NCBI GenBank assembly: GCA_037447605.1
Contig: CM074804.1
Span: 1,823,888 to 1,887,887, forward strand
DNA length: 64,000 nucleotides
Reading direction: 5' to 3'
Source of the DNA: Zygnema circumcarinatum
Taxonomy: Eukaryota > Streptophyta > Zygnematophyceae > Zygnematales > Zygnemataceae
The position numbers were made by a program, and so were the translations under genes. The notes under the pieces are model-generated. The model was not told where the DNA came from, did no database searches, and saw only the letters and a program-made list of their open reading frames with translations. Positions 1-13,200 of the stretch are shown piece by piece (position 1 is the first letter of the stretch; each line of letters opens with the position of its first letter).

Positions 1-3000
1 AAGCGGCCGCGGGGGGAGCGGGCGGCGACCGTGAAGGCGCTGTTCGTGTTTCCCGTGAAGTCGTGCGGGGGCCTCGCGCCAAGCAGCGCGCGGGTCACGG
101 CCACGGGTGGGCGTACGGACTGGGGGGTAGGGTTCAGGGTTCGGGGCCAGGATTGGGGGCGAGGGCTAGGGTCGAAAGTTAGGGGGCGGGGGTGATGGTT
201 TAGGGTTCAGGGCCAGGGCTGGGGGCTAGGGTCAGGGTTTAGGGTCGAAGGTTAGGGGGGCTGGGGTGAGGGTTCAGGGTTAGGGTTTAGGGTTAGGGTC
301 GAAAGTTAGGGGGGCGGGGGTGAGGGTTCAAAGTTAAGGTCTAGGATTAGAATGCAGGGTTAGGGTTTAGGGATAGGGGCTAGAGGTAGTGTTTTAGTTA
401 GGGTTTGAGTTGGGGGTTAGGGTTATGTTTAGAGGCTAGGGTAAGCGTTAGGATTAGGGGCTATGGTTAGGGGCTAGGGGCTAGGGCTAGGGTTTAAGGC
501 TAGGACTAGGGTAAGGGTCGAGGTTCGGATGGCGATGACGGTAGGATTTTGGTAAACAGGAGGAGGGGCTTGAATGGAAGGGATGGCATGAGGCGTGTGC
601 AGGGTTTGGATGGCCAGTGAGATGGCGCAGGGTTGGTTGAGGGTTGGGTTACGGCTAGGTTTAGGATTTGGGCTACGATTAGGGCTTCGGCTACGTTACG
701 GTGTAGGTTGGAATTAGGCTTGTGACGTGGCCCTTGTCATGATATGACATACTGCTCATATTTCAGGCATGAATTTCCCTCCGTTTTTTCCATTATCGTT
801 TTCTTACGACCTCCTTTTTCTTTCTCTCCCACTTTTGCACTCCCTCCCTCCAACCCTCCCCCCCCTCCTTCCTTTCCTCTCCCCCTCCCTCTCTTCCCCC
901 CTCCTCCCCCCTCCCCCCCTCCCCCCTTCCTTCCTCCCGCTCCTCCCTCTCCCCCTCCCCCCTCCTCCCCCCCTTTCTTCCTTTCCTCCCTTCCTCCCTC
1001 CCCCTCCTCCCCCCCCCCCTCCCCCCCCCAGGCCTCCAGTGGGACCGGCAGTGGATAGTCGCGGACGAGCGCGGTCGCTTCCTCACGCAGCGCCAACACC
1101 CGCGGCTCGCTCTCATCTCCACGGACCTCCCTCCCGCCGCCTTCTGCTCCCTCCCCGGGAGCCTCCCTCCCGATGCAGCTCTCGGTCAGCTCTCTATGCC
1201 TTATGTATTGCCAGCTCAAATTCATCATGTAGGCAGTGAATTCTCATCAATGCAGTAAGTCTGTAGTATCACTTGATTACATTTGTCGTTCTTTAATGGA
1301 ATAACCTTGCAGTTCTAGCAACTGCCTTACGCTTCTGAGTAACAGCAGGGTTCATTTGTTGCTGAGCTTTAGATCATTACCATTTGAAGGTCACGCTGAA
1401 GGCCCTTCATGCGAAAGAAGTTCTCTCAAACCCTAAAGTCCTCCCTCCCTCCCTCCCTCCCTCCCTCCCTCCCTCCCNNNNNNNNNNCCCTCCCTCCCTC
1501 CCTCCCTCCCTCCCTCCCTCCCTCCCTCCCATTGTAGTGCTGAGGGGCCCCGGAATGGAAGTGCCTCTTGTGGTCCCCCTGAGGGTGAGAGAGGGAGCGG
1601 AGAGAGTGGATGCGTCGGTGTGGGAGTGGGAGGGACGCGCGATCGACGAGGGCTCTGAGGCTGCCACGTGGCTCTCAGCCTATCTTGGGCGTCCGGCCCG
1701 GCTGCTTCGCTTTGACAAAGGTGGGAGAGGTGGCAGCCATGGCTGCTTCAATTTTTTTGTATTTGTTTAATTTTTCAAGATCAAATGTGCTTTTCAAGTC
1801 CCAAAAGCGAAGCCTTTCAAGACAGAGAAACGCTGAGATATCAAGACGACCTAACGAATTGCTATAATGGCAATAGTAGGCCCAATGAAAACCCCAAAAC
1901 TTACAGCGTCCGAAAGTCATGAGTAGTAACTCAAGGTCCAAAAGATAGTTGAAGGATGGCCTTAAAGCCTTTTTCAAATAATTGCAAAAGGGAAGCGGGG
2001 GACGAGCCTTATATTGTGTAAAACAACTTTCTTCCTTTTTCAGACAAGGAAATCCGTAAAACGAGTGAAAAATATGCGTCGGGCTACACCACCACTTTCA
2101 CTGACGGCTTTCCCTTTCTCGTCAGTTCCCAGGTAATGAAAAATGGCTTATCAGGGTTTCAAGAAATGTGGGGCGTTTCTTGGGAATGGTTAATCTTGAG
2201 GATTCCATACTTCAAGAATCTTATGTAGCATTATATTGTATTAAGATATGGAGGCGAATTTGTATTGTGCACTTTTGCAGGCATCTTTAGACTATTTGAA
2301 TGAGCGAGTGGGAGAGGGGAAGCTTTCCATCAACCGATTCCGACCAACGTAGAAGCCTCATAAAAGCCCCGGCCCGTAAAACTGGAATTTGAACGCTAAG
2401 TAGTGAACCCTACTTTCTGAACCTTAATCTCAAATCTGACCTCCTAAACTCCAAATCCAAACCTTAACCCCAATTCTTGGACCCTAAATTTGACATACAA
2501 AATCCGAACTCCTTGTTTCGGACTCTGAACCCTCAAATTTGAACCTGTTTTGAGCTGCCACGTGTGCAGCATCTTTGTGGAGGGCTGTGAGGCCTTTGAA
2601 GAGGACACGTGGCGCTCATTTCTTGTGGGCTCTAACTCCACACGTGTGTTCCATGGGGTCAAGCCGTGCGGCCGTTGCAGGGTACTTCTTCTCACACCTC
2701 TCTCCTCTCACTGTCTCAGTCTCTCTCTCTCTCTATCTCTCTCTTCCTTCTTTTCTTCTCCTCCCTTCTACTCTCCTTTCTATACTCTCCTCACTTTTTT
2801 CTTCTCTTCCTCTTTCTCCCTCTCTTTCCCCTTCCCGCTTCTCTCTCTCCCCTTTCTCCTCCCCTCTTCGCTCAGTTCATAGACTTTCTTCTCTCCCATC
2901 CCTTCTCCCTCCCTTTTTCTCCCGCTCACTCCCTCGTCGCCCTCCCTTCACTCTCTCTTTTCTCTCCCTCTTTCGTTACTTCTTTCCTCCTTGCCTACTC

Positions 3001-3769
3001 CCTCGCCGCTCTGAACCCTAATGTATGAACCCGGAACCCTAAAATGGTTGTGCAGGTCACTGCCACCAACCAGGAAACTGCTGAAGTCGAATCCGAACCG
3101 CTGAAAGTGAGTACCTAAAAATTAAGAAAATCGAAAGTGTGGCTTAGATTGGAGGTATTTTGAGGTTCAAAAAAAATTGTCTTGTTTGGGGGGATCCTAT
3201 GGGGTTTGAAGCCTGCCATTCACCTATGCATTTCTTATGGTTCAGAATCACATGGTTTTGCCTTTGTACGATGAAGGTGCATCTGCGCAGGGATGCCGTA
3301 GGGGAGAAGCTATGTCTGTTTTTTTGCAAAAAGGGGGAAAGAGAGAGAGAGTGTGAGGGGCGGGGGGGGGAGAGAGAGAGAGAGAGAGAGAGAGACACGT
3401 AAAATGCTGGCTATGTTTTTTGCGTGTTTGGGCACATTGTACAGACATTGGGCACATTTCGGTCCGGCGAGGATCTCTCCCTCCCAAAGGAACTCCAAAA
3501 GCAGGTGAGCCCTCAAAAGACTGTACTCTATGCCTTTATTGGCTTGAGACTTTCAATTCCCCATCTCTTAATGCGACCAATTCGCCTCTCGTATTCTCCC
3601 AACTAAAATATTTGTGGTGGAATATTTTTTGCAGGTCATATTTGGGATGAATGCGGTGTGTGAAATTCAAAGCAGCTTCTTCTGGAACCCTAAAAATGTT
3701 ATTTCTGTTGGTGACGCCATTGAAGTCATTGACAAGGCGGCGTCCTTGGCAGACCTTACGCCAAAATAG
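1..3769 (+). CDS. mARC/MOSC-domain molybdenum cofactor protein (5' truncated)
   Basis: Nine exons chain in phase: 1-106, 1032-1184, 1538-1720, 2044-2132, 2281-2348, 2570-2681, 3056-3106, 3445-3504 and 3635-3769 (TAG stop), giving 318 residues with no start codon inside the window. The N-terminal MOSC beta-barrel is visible as FPVKSCGGL then LQWDRQWIVADERGRFLTQR. The MOSC core follows with EWEGRAIDEG, TDGFPFLV, NRFRPT, VEGCEAFEEDTW and VKPCGRC, whose cysteines include the expected Moco ligand. The family comprises mitochondrial amidoxime-reducing components, which reduce N-hydroxylated compounds with electrons from cytochrome b5. That activity is inferred from family only. All introns are GT-AG. 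Intron 1 holds degenerate telomere-like repeats, and intron 2 a CCCT microsatellite with an assembly gap. The stop falls where family members end, so the 3' end is believable. The boundary of exons 2/3 is the least certain. Confidence 0.85.
110..700 (+). repeat. Degenerate telomere-like (TTAGGG/TTTAGGG) tract in intron 1
   Basis: Intron 1 of the mARC gene is largely built of irregular GGGTTAGGG, GGGTTTAGGG and GGGGCTAGGG units on the + strand. Coding sequence lies upstream (1-106), so this is an internal tract and not a chromosome end. Spacing is irregular, which suggests slippage or decay of an interstitial telomeric insertion. Confidence 0.7.
1441..1530. repeat. (CCCT)n microsatellite containing an assembly gap
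   Basis: A tetranucleotide CCCT run in intron 2 of the mARC gene is interrupted by ten N bases at 1478-1487. The true array length is therefore unknown. The tract abuts the inferred 3' splice site (exon from 1538) and doubles as its polypyrimidine tract. Confidence 0.95.
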
Positions 3770-6602
3770 CGAGTGATACAGACTTGGGAGCTATACCCCC
3801 TTTTTTCATTGGGGAAGTAAGGAGTGTTAAATGTAAGTAAATAATGGTAACCTTATTCTTTAGAGCTTGTTGGCCTTTATTAAGACCCCCATAGTCATGC
3901 CTATTTTGGATCAGAAACCAGTGTGTACCGCACAAACTGTGTACGAGAAGTACGGCAGAAAAAGATCGAAGTGTGCTTGGCAACTCGTGGTTTTTTATCA
4001 TATGATGGTTTGACTGTAAACCTTAATTGAAACCCTAAAAAACCCATCTTTACTACCCAATCCCTGCTCGCAACTTGTGACACTTGCAAAAAACTCCAAC
4101 CCCGGATGTCACAACATTAATCTTATTCGCATCAATACTATAGTACTGGAGTCCTTCCTTATGGGAATCTTGATCTCGACTTGAATGTCCACACACTCTC
4201 CATGCTCTTGCTAGGAAAAGTCTCCCATCGACTCAAAAAAGAACATAAAGAAACACGACGTTGGTTGCCAAAGAGGATTCCTTTACACAAGGTGAAAGCA
4301 TTCGATTGAGGACAAGGCATACCAAGTGATGGAATGAGCTAGAGAGGAAGGGAGAAGGCTGCGAAATAAAAACCTTCAAGCAGAGGCTGTTGAATTGGGT
4401 CCATATATGGAGGGTTCCTCTGTCACAGCTTTTTCTAGCCTCTCTTTAGTGGACTTCCCTTTCTTAAACAGTTTAAGCAAGTGCAATTAGCCAGCACTTC
4501 AAATCAGCACTCAACAGACTAATCCCCAAACGAAGTCTTTATTTCAACACCGACCAGAAGCATAAGCATCCTACTAACATGACCAGACTAGCGTGGTCCC
4601 TACGACTTGAAAAGGTTCCACAACTCAGAAACACTCGACACGTGTGGTTCCGTCCATACTATTTCGTACATCTCCATATCTGATTGCGCTTTCTTAACCG
4701 CACAGGCTTCCCTCTCAGTGACCCCGCGGCTGTGCCCCTAATCTTCCCCGGCTCCTTCCGGAACCTCAGATCGCATCGGAACCCGGACGAGATACGGCCC
4801 GCGGTAACAGAACTCGACCTGCTGGACGATAACGGACATGGAAACCGTTAGGGGGGAGGGGGAGAGTGAGGGAGGCCGGGACGGGGGGAGAGTGGGAGGG
4901 GAGAAGGAGCGGGAGAGGGAGAGGGAGAGGGAGAGAAAAAGGGACGAGCGGGAGTAGGTGGGGGGGGTGGGAGAGGCGGCGGCTTCGCCGACGGAGAAGC
5001 TGACTTTGGACTTTGGAGAAAGTCATCGAAAAGCTGAATTCGAAGGCGTTTCAAGGACTGTAAATTTTTTAGATTGTAGAAAATTCAATTTTGGGCCTTA
5101 GGTGGAGAAGGGAATTTCATTTAGGCATTTCATTTTTGCATTTTAGGTCGTTTTTATGGTCTTTGGCCTCGAGGGCTGAAGGAGGGCTGTGGGTTCGAGG
5201 GTACACAGTACTTTGGGCTGGGGCGTGACGTGACATCTACATGTACCATGTTCGGAGCTCAGTCCCGTGCGCCGTTCCAGTCCAGTTGGTCGCCCTCCAT
5301 GTGAATCGTTTGCCGTGACGCAGTTTCCGTTCCATTTTTGACTGAGCGCACATGGCAACTCGAAAGTCCCGAAGACTTACATGGCCCTGATGGAGCTGTC
5401 CTCTACCTACCTGGCTGTACTGAGTTCTAACGACAAATTTAATGTACGGTCAGTGAGCTTTTGGTTTGACAGGACGAATTCTGCCGCCTACCGTACATCC
5501 AATTGGAAGGTGACAGCACGACGGTGTGCACAAAACGACGAAAATAGTCGCTACGAGATGAGTTGATGACACACGAGCCTGGAAATTATGACGTCACAGA
5601 AACCGGCTGGCCGCGGTAAAAATCATTCGGTCGCCCCTGGAGGCGCCGCAAATCTCTCTCTGCGGATCGTAAATCGGACGGCCGAGAAAGAAGGTTGGGT
5701 CCATCGAGCGGTCATCATTACGCCACGTTGGATATCACATTTTTATTTTTTTGGGCGGCAGTGTCCTGGGTTTCCCTGCTGGTGACGTGGCGCGTCCTCA
5801 TTTTCAGGCAATTTCCGCTATACTGGAGTGAATTTGGTATCTAGTGCGCGGAAATAATTTTGTCTTCTTCCCCGCCCAATTATTATGGGCCCTCTGACCG
5901 CAGCCAATCAGTGCGCTCGGTTGACCTGTGACGTGGCATGACCCACCGTACGTATTTCGTGCAACCACCAGCTGGCAGGCCGGGCGGGCGGCCTTGTCCT
6001 GATGGGCCTTGTGGCCCCCCGGAGGCCATAGGCGGAGGCCGCCGCCGTATGCCGCCGTCCCTCCGCTCCCTCCGTACATCGAGCGAGCTGTCGCGAATTT
6101 AGCTGACGGACGCTGATGGGTCCACAGCGCGCATTTAGCACGCGTCCTCCTCTGGTGATGTCGGTGCCTTATGTAAATAATGTCGGTGGAGGCATCCTGA
6201 TCATCGTGTCGGATCGGATCGGATCGTGTCGTACATCGTGTCGGTGTTCCCTCCATTCCGTGGGGAACGTCGGTCACATCCCGACCGACCCAAGTCAACG
6301 CGCCACCGTCCCTGTCCCAGGCCATGGCGGTTGAGTGCGCCCTCCTAGAAAGCAGTCCCCTCCCCGGTATTGAGCTCTGACATAGAATGGTGCGGTCTCT
6401 GGCTGACTCGGCTTCTTCTCTTGCTCGCCCTCTCCCCCTCCATCTCCCTCTCTCTCCTCTCTCTCTCTAACCCCCCCTCAACCATTTCAGTCTCCCTCTC
6501 ATTGTTTTCTCGATCTCTCACTCTCTCCTCTCCCGCAATCTTGCCCTCACAACCTTCTCTTTCTCTGTCCTTTCCCCGGAAATTCACCATCAGCGAAGCA
6601 TC
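3770..6602. other. Intergenic region with no convincing gene; promoter side of the multidomain protein gene
   Basis: No exon chain with recognisable protein similarity was found on either strand. The region holds a GGGAGA purine tract (about 4855-4980) and a G+C-rich stretch from 5750 to 6330. The latter contains TGACGTGGC-like boxes near 5781 and 5928, CCGTACG/CCGTACA palindromic motifs near 5945, 6072 and 6230, and a GGATC-type short tandem near 6208. A CT-rich leader runs from 6420 to 6590 immediately before the ATG at 6603. The 33-codon minus-strand frame at 4741-4839 is discussed under rejected items. Confidence 0.6.
5780..6330 (+). promoter_or_regulatory. Putative upstream control region with GTAC palindromes and TGACGTGG boxes
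   Basis: TGACGTGG occurs near 5781 and 5928, and CCGTACG, TCCGTACATC and TCGTACATC near 5945, 6072 and 6230, within about 830 bp upstream of the start codon at 6603. GTAC is the core bound by SBP-domain factors of the green lineage, and ACGTGG is a bZIP-type core. The assignment to a factor is inference; only the motifs are seen. Confidence 0.35.
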
Positions 6603-7239
6603 ATGGCGGCAGGAAGGAGCCTCCCTTGCCTCCTGCTGCTTCTCGGATCCTTTGCAGCTCTCACATGTGCAGATGTCCCCGGAGGTAAGTTTGGAGACAG
6701 GAGCAGAACTGCAAGGGGATCCACCAAATGTAGGGAAGTAGGAATGCGGGTTTAGGGCTCAGGGTTCAGACGTCATACTAAAGGCGGAAACTAAAGGGAT
6801 CAAAATTCTTCTAGGGGAGTTCTGCGGGAAGTCTATGGGAAGCTCTCTCTCGCTCTCTCTCTCATTCTTCCTTTCTTTCTCTCCGTCTTCCACCCTGCAC
6901 CTCCCTCCTACGATATATTTCGGAGCCTGAAAGGAGGTGCGGGAAAGGGGCGAGGGAGGAGGAAGGGAGGAGAAGCGACAGGAGAATGGGGGAGGTGTTA
7001 GGAGGCTGAGAGGGGGCAGAGTGAGCGAGAGGGTATGAAGGGGAGAAAGGGAGAGGGGTGAGAGCAATGGCGTGAATGAGAGAATTTTGGGGAAGTGGGG
7101 CGAAGCACCTGATGGAGGTATGTATGGGGGCAGGGGCTCCGCCAACTTTAGGGCTGCCAGTATTCGGATTTAGGGCTCAGGGTTAAGAATTCAAATTAAA
7201 GGCCTATTAAAGGGCTCAAATTATTTCGGAGGGACTGTG

Positions 7240-7270
<31 letters not shown>

Positions 7271-10200
7271 AGCAACGGGAGGGTGGGAGAGGTGGTAGAC
7301 AAAAGAATGAGAGGCTTAGGTGGAACAGAGTGAGGGAGAGGGACCAAGGGGAGAAAGGGAGAGGGGCGGGAGCGAGGGTTGTGGGGAGAGACGAGCGGGG
7401 TGAAGAGCAGGAAGAAAGAGACGAGGATAAAGAAGCAAAGTTGGACAGTAGAGGGCATAACCTTTTGCTCCCCTTTCTTCCATCCTTGTGTGTGAGAAAG
7501 AGAGAGAGCGAGGGAGAAAGGGGGGGGAGAAAGAGATAGAGAATGCGGCAAAGAGAAACAGGAGGGGGGAGGGAGAGAATCTTGGGAATCGAATCATTAG
7601 TCATACTCAGTCACGGAGGCACGGCACGTTCGCACGCGCGAACATGTGAATGCGCATCCGACGGCGCACATGCTCACGAGGGCATGCTCAGATCGCACAT
7701 CCGACGGCAGCGCGTGATGGGCGGATTGGACCCTTATGCACCTCCACATTCCAAGCAACGGCATACGGAGCCGCTCACTTGACTTGGTCCAGTTAGTCAC
7801 GCATGTTGACCGCCGGAAAAAATGAATTCATTCCAATTCTCGAAGTATTTTTTGTTTCGTGCGTTTTTGCCGCATGGTGGTTCTTGTTCGTGTGGAGACA
7901 CCGGTAGTGGTAGGGAGGGAGTGTAGCGCATTTTCTTTTCTATGATAGGGAGAGGAGCGCATTTACTTTTTTTCAAAATTGCGTTTTTTTCCGCCGAGCA
8001 TAGATGGAGATAAAGCCTTTAGGGACTAAAGTCAAGGCGACCTCCCCAACTGCTCCTTATCTCCCAATGCTGCTGTTGGCCTACACAATGTGATCCCTTC
8101 ATAAAGAGGCGTTCACAACCCTCTTTCATCACATTACATTCAGAATCATTACATTATCTACGCTCCATTAAACACTAAATTTCTTTCTAAAGTGTGATCA
8201 ATCTCTCTCTTTGTGTGGCAGAGTGTGGATACGATTACTATGATTACTATTTAGGAGCATGCGGGAATGCATGCTGCTCGCAATATGGATATTGTGGGAC
8301 GGGCGTTGAGTGGTGCGGGTCTGGCTGCTAACCAGCATATGGACATTGCGGTGAGTGATGGATACGTGAGGAGCAACCGGTACGAGCAAAGCGGAGTTTA
8401 GAAAGTCATGTCAGAGTGGAACGCAGAGTCTGCAGGTGCAGGAGGTTCAAGAGGAGAGGGGGATGAGAGGACCAACGCCTTACCAATGTGATGCCTAGGC
8501 GGAGATGGTTGAGATTGCATGGGGCGCAATGGGAGAAAATGGAAGGTGCGACTGTGTCCGACTTTCCGCATGCAGATTGTACATGCTTCATTGTCCCTTT
8601 TCATCCTGCAATCGGTATAGGTCATAGCTGTAGGGTCCAGCTAGACAAAAGAGGGTAGAAGGAGAGAGGGAAAGTGACGAAGGAAGGGGGAGTGCAACAG
8701 GGAGAGGGAGTGGGAGTGGGCGAGGGAGTTGGATAGGGGAGAGGGAGGGAGAGAGGGAGTGTGAGAATTGGAGGGAGGGAGCGAGAGAGGGGGAGAATGA
8801 GGCAGGGAAAATCAATCCTTCACTCTTTTTTTTGACCCGCTGAAAACATCCAACCAGGAATGATTTTGCACCCGCAATGGCTGCAAGTTCCCCTGTCTGG
8901 AACTTTGACTTTAAGGTGGTTTTGAACTGATGATATTCCGCTCTCGGTTTCCTAGTAGCATTCAGCCGGATAGCGTCGTGTTTTTTTCATGTTCAGATGT
9001 GAAACCTCCAGAAGGTGTAACCGTTTCTCGCTTTGGGTGAGCAGGAGCATGTGGACCCAGTTATGGTCGTAAGAAATGTTCCGCCAATAAGTGCTGCTCT
9101 TCTATCGGTACTTGTGGGACAGGCGTGGAGTTTTGTGGAAGCGGCTGCCAATCGAAATATGGAAAATGTGGTGAGTGATTTAAAACTGTTGGCACGTTAT
9201 CGAGAGGCCAAATTTACAGCACTGCTAAAAAGAAAGGCGTGTGAACTAGAAAGGAATTTTTACTCGTTAATGTGAAATTTACCCCAGGCACACCATTTAA
9301 TGCAGTGAAACCTTTGGCTAGCAATCCTTACAGGACAGCGGAAGTTTAACCTCAAGCCTAGGGGGATCTAAGTGAATCTAGTAAGGTTAATTAAAGAGAA
9401 AAGTCGTATGATGAGGGCTAGGCGCATAGCGAGTGTTTAGATCCATTGCCTGCATCATGAGTTGCACTCCTTTTGAAATCCACCGTCTTATTAAGAAATA
9501 ATGGACGTTTTTACAAACATAAACGAAATTTCCCACATACTTTTCAGATCCTTGTAAGACTTAGTTTTATCATATCTGCTGATTTGATTGGAACTTCACG
9601 TTGTGTGCAGGTCATTTATGTTGCTATGCAGTCATGTTAGCATGAGATGTTAATTGCTTTCAAATAATCATGCTTGCTATACTTGGATGAGAAGAGTACT
9701 CTTATGATTGCAGATCTATTACCTCCCCCGCCACAAAGCCCACCACCACGTTCGTTCCCTCCTCTTTCACTACTACCTCCACCGCCTTCAAATCCATCGC
9801 CACCTTCTCCCCCTCCAAGTGTAACATCGTCCCCACCACCTCCAAGTCCGCCAGCTCCTCCACCACTGCAAAGACAACCCCCCCCATCACCTTCTCCAAG
9901 TCCACCCCCATCTCCTCTACCTCTACCTCCCCCTCCCCCTCCCCCTCCTCCATCTCCTCTACCTCCAAGACCACCCCCATCTCCTCTACCTCCAAGACCA
10001 CCCACATCTCCTCTACCTCCAAGACCACCCCCATCTCCTCTACCTCCAAGACCACCCCCATCTCCTTTACCTCCAAGACCACCCCCATCTCCTTTACCTC
10101 CAAGACCACCCCCATCTCCTTTACCTCCAAGACCACCCCCATCTCCTTTACCTCCAAGACCACCCCCATCTCCTCTACCTCCAAGACCACCCCCATCTCC

Positions 10201-13200
10201 TTTACCTCCAAGACCACCCCCATCTCCTTTACCTCCAAGACCACCCCCATCTCCTTTACCTCCAAGACCACCCCCATCTCCTTTACCTCCAAGATCATCC
10301 CCATCTCCTTTACCTCCAAGACCACCCCCATCTCCTTTACCTCCAAGACCACCCCCATCTCCTTTACCTCCAAGACCACCCCCATCTCCTTTACCTCCAA
10401 GATCATCCCCATCTCCTTTACCTCCAAGACCACCCCCATCTCCTTTACCTCCAAGACCACCCCCATCTCCTTTACCTCCAAGTCCACCATTACCTTCACC
10501 ACGAATTTTTGCTCCACCTATCCCAACTTCAGGACCACCACAATTTCCATCACTTCCGAAAGCACCATCCCCATTCCCTGTAGGACCACCGCTTTCGTCA
10601 CCACCTCGATCACCACCTCCGCCACCAAAATCACCAACATCAAGCCCCACTCCACTGCTACCCTTATCCCCTCCACCTTTGCCTCTACGTTCACCGATAC
10701 CTCAAACACCTCCACAACCGCCACTGCCTCCACCGGTACCCCCTCCATCACCTTCAGGAGCTCCATGTTCAAGTACGAGAAGGCAGCTACCTTGACCCCG
10801 TTTTTTGAATGTAGTTTTTCTTCATTCAATGCTGAATGCAACTATATCGTGATTTACAGTTTTAAACTATCCAGTTTTGCTTATTCTTTAATTCGTGTAA
10901 TACTCTGTGTCCTTAAGAACTTGTTGTTTTGCCCGTAAATAGGCACTGAAGATACCCTCTTCAAACTGAAGGCTTCCTTTGTTGACCCCGACACCAACCT
11001 TGCAACTTGGAGAAGCTCGCGTCCTTATTGTAGTTGGGATACAAGTCGTTTGAAATGCAACTCCAACAACCAAGTTACAAGAATGTGAGCAGAAAATCTT
11101 CAGAGCCGTTTCGGCAGTAGTTGCACAATAGCATACGTTGTCTCCTAGACGAGAATAGTTCCTACAAACAAACACAAGTTGGCTTTGTAGGCGTTTTACC
11201 CATCTAAATTCATTGACCTTGGCTGTCCTTTCAGTCTCAGGTCACGAGCACACGATGTGAAATTTCTCTGCCTCTTCATGGAAAGTAACCTTATGGTCTC
11301 ATTAGAAAAAAGTCTGTGCCCTACCGAACCAGTTTGCTCAAAGAGTTCACGTTTTATCCGTCGTCCTCACGCAGGTCCTTGAACGGATTAAGGCTCAGTG
11401 GTTTCATTCATCCTTCCATCGGATGTCTCACTAACCTACAAGTGCTGTGAGTAACATCCCTTCCCTTATCATCTACATAAAAAATATCTGAAAGGATGTA
11501 ATGCTGGAAACTAAATGTAATTTGAACAAGAGAGAAAAATTCTCTCAGAGGATTGCTTCAAAACGTGGTCGATGGTCGGATTCGAACCATCTTTGAATTC
11601 ACGCTGACACGCCATTGGTTACGCTAGAAGAATGTTCGAAGATAGATTCGATCAATTTTTTCTTAGTTGTTGCAATAAAGAGAGCAGGCCAAAAGGTGTA
11701 TTAGCTGAGTTTTGAGTGAAGAGAACAATGTCAGAGTTGGGTTCACACTCAGGTACGGCATTGATAGGGGCCCCTGCTTGAAAAGGTTCAATTGAGTCTA
11801 GACAGTCCCGTAGTTACGAATAGCAATATACTTTTTTTTCTGGTATGTGCTCTCCTTGACGATCAAAACCTTGGCTCGCAGGGATTTATCCGGCAACTCT
11901 CTTACAGGAGGAATCCCCTCATCTATTGGCGACCTTCTTGATCTTCAAATCCTGTGAGAAGCGCCCGAGTCAGTCTAGAATCGCAATGGCCTGTCTTTAT
12001 CTCTGATAGGAAGCTGCTTGTCGTCAGATTGTATGCCTTAAATTCCATGTTATAGTATGGCTTCTTGTTACATTATTTGTATCCAGTTCGGAGATTCCTC
12101 CCATTCGATTGCAATAATTCTCGCAAACAATGTTTTCTACATTAGTGAAAAAGAATGACCATGAAATAGCATTCACCCAGTGTTTGTCCATTCAACAGGG
12201 ACTTGTCGAACAATCAACTGACTGGCAGCATTCCTGAATCCCTCGGAAATTTAACGAGACTCGTAAGGATGTGAGTGGCTGTACTGCAACGACTCATTGA
12301 GACGCGCCTTTACGCTGCTCGCTATTCCATAGACGCAATTGTAAGGAAATGACACTTGCTTCCATTTGCCTGGTACAAACATCTCATGGGAGTTGAAGAT
12401 GGCGTGTAATGGCAGGACGTTGTCATCGAATTCCTTAAGTGGCCCCATTCCAGCATCCATTGGTAACCTCAAGTCGTTAGAAACTCTGTAAGGGCTCTTC
12501 CTAAAATCAAAAGTTTGTACCCGCTCTGTTCCCTCTCGGTATAAGACATGATTTATGTGATGCTGAAGAACGTAAGTTCATAAGAGCATTTTCCATCTTC
12601 TGAATTCCGCCTCTCCCCACTTTTTTTCTTTCGTTTTTTTCCGTTTTCTATGGTGCAGAGAAGCAAATGGAAATACTCTCACAAGCTTGCCGGCTACCAT
12701 TGGTGACTTGAGAAGCCTAAATACGTTGTAAGTATTCCTCCAAGCCAATGTGTTTTTCTATCTTCAAAACAGCGTGATCGTTTTTGAATGGATCAAATTC
12801 TGATACAAGATGATACATATTGAACAGATAACTAATTGCAAACAAACCGCAAGAGATCTTTTTATTTTGTTTATTGATTTGTAACATATTTCATACGTTC
12901 TTGTGCCAAATTTGAAGATTGGTGACATAGAGCCATGCCTGCTGGTTTCCATCGCCATGTTCCAATCTTTGCTGTGCAGGAGTTTGCAGAACAACGCAAT
13001 CACAGGGAACATTCCGCCCCAGCTTGGGAACATACCCACGATCTCGACCATGTGAGCTTCGCCATCTCTCTAGTCACATTTTCAGTCCTAATTGATTGCT
13101 TTACGGAGCAAAGAAATGTAAAGTCTCCGAGTCCTGAATAATTGGTGTTTGTACAAATGTCCAGAAGTTTCACTAGACCAAACTTGATTAGTTTTCACTT

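Noticed and set aside
1-700. Chromosome end with telomere repeats
   Set aside because: The repeats are degenerate and are flanked on both sides by exons of the same gene, so this is an internal intronic tract.
744-1239. Poly-proline and poly-Gly/Glu frames
   Set aside because: They are translations of the CT-rich end of an mARC intron. The true exon 1032-1184 reads in another frame with the MOSC motif.
4591-4839. Minus-strand frame MSVIVQQVEFCYRGPYLVRV, open for 33 codons to TAG and then for about 48 more
   Set aside because: No recognisable family, no supporting splice partner, and two TAG codons. It could be a tiny gene, but chance explains it as well.
8329-8331. Reassignment of TAA to glutamine, as in some ulvophyte algae
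   Set aside because: TAA ends the NOL8-like frame and probably the small gene at their natural C-termini, TAG ends four other genes, and no other in-frame TAA or TAG was found in the exon chains.
9637-10650. 337-residue Gly-rich frame (GGKGDGGGL repeats) on the minus strand
   Set aside because: It is the complement of the 27-bp proline repeat, which is in phase with the flanking hevein and LRR exons. A repeat without stops is open on both strands.
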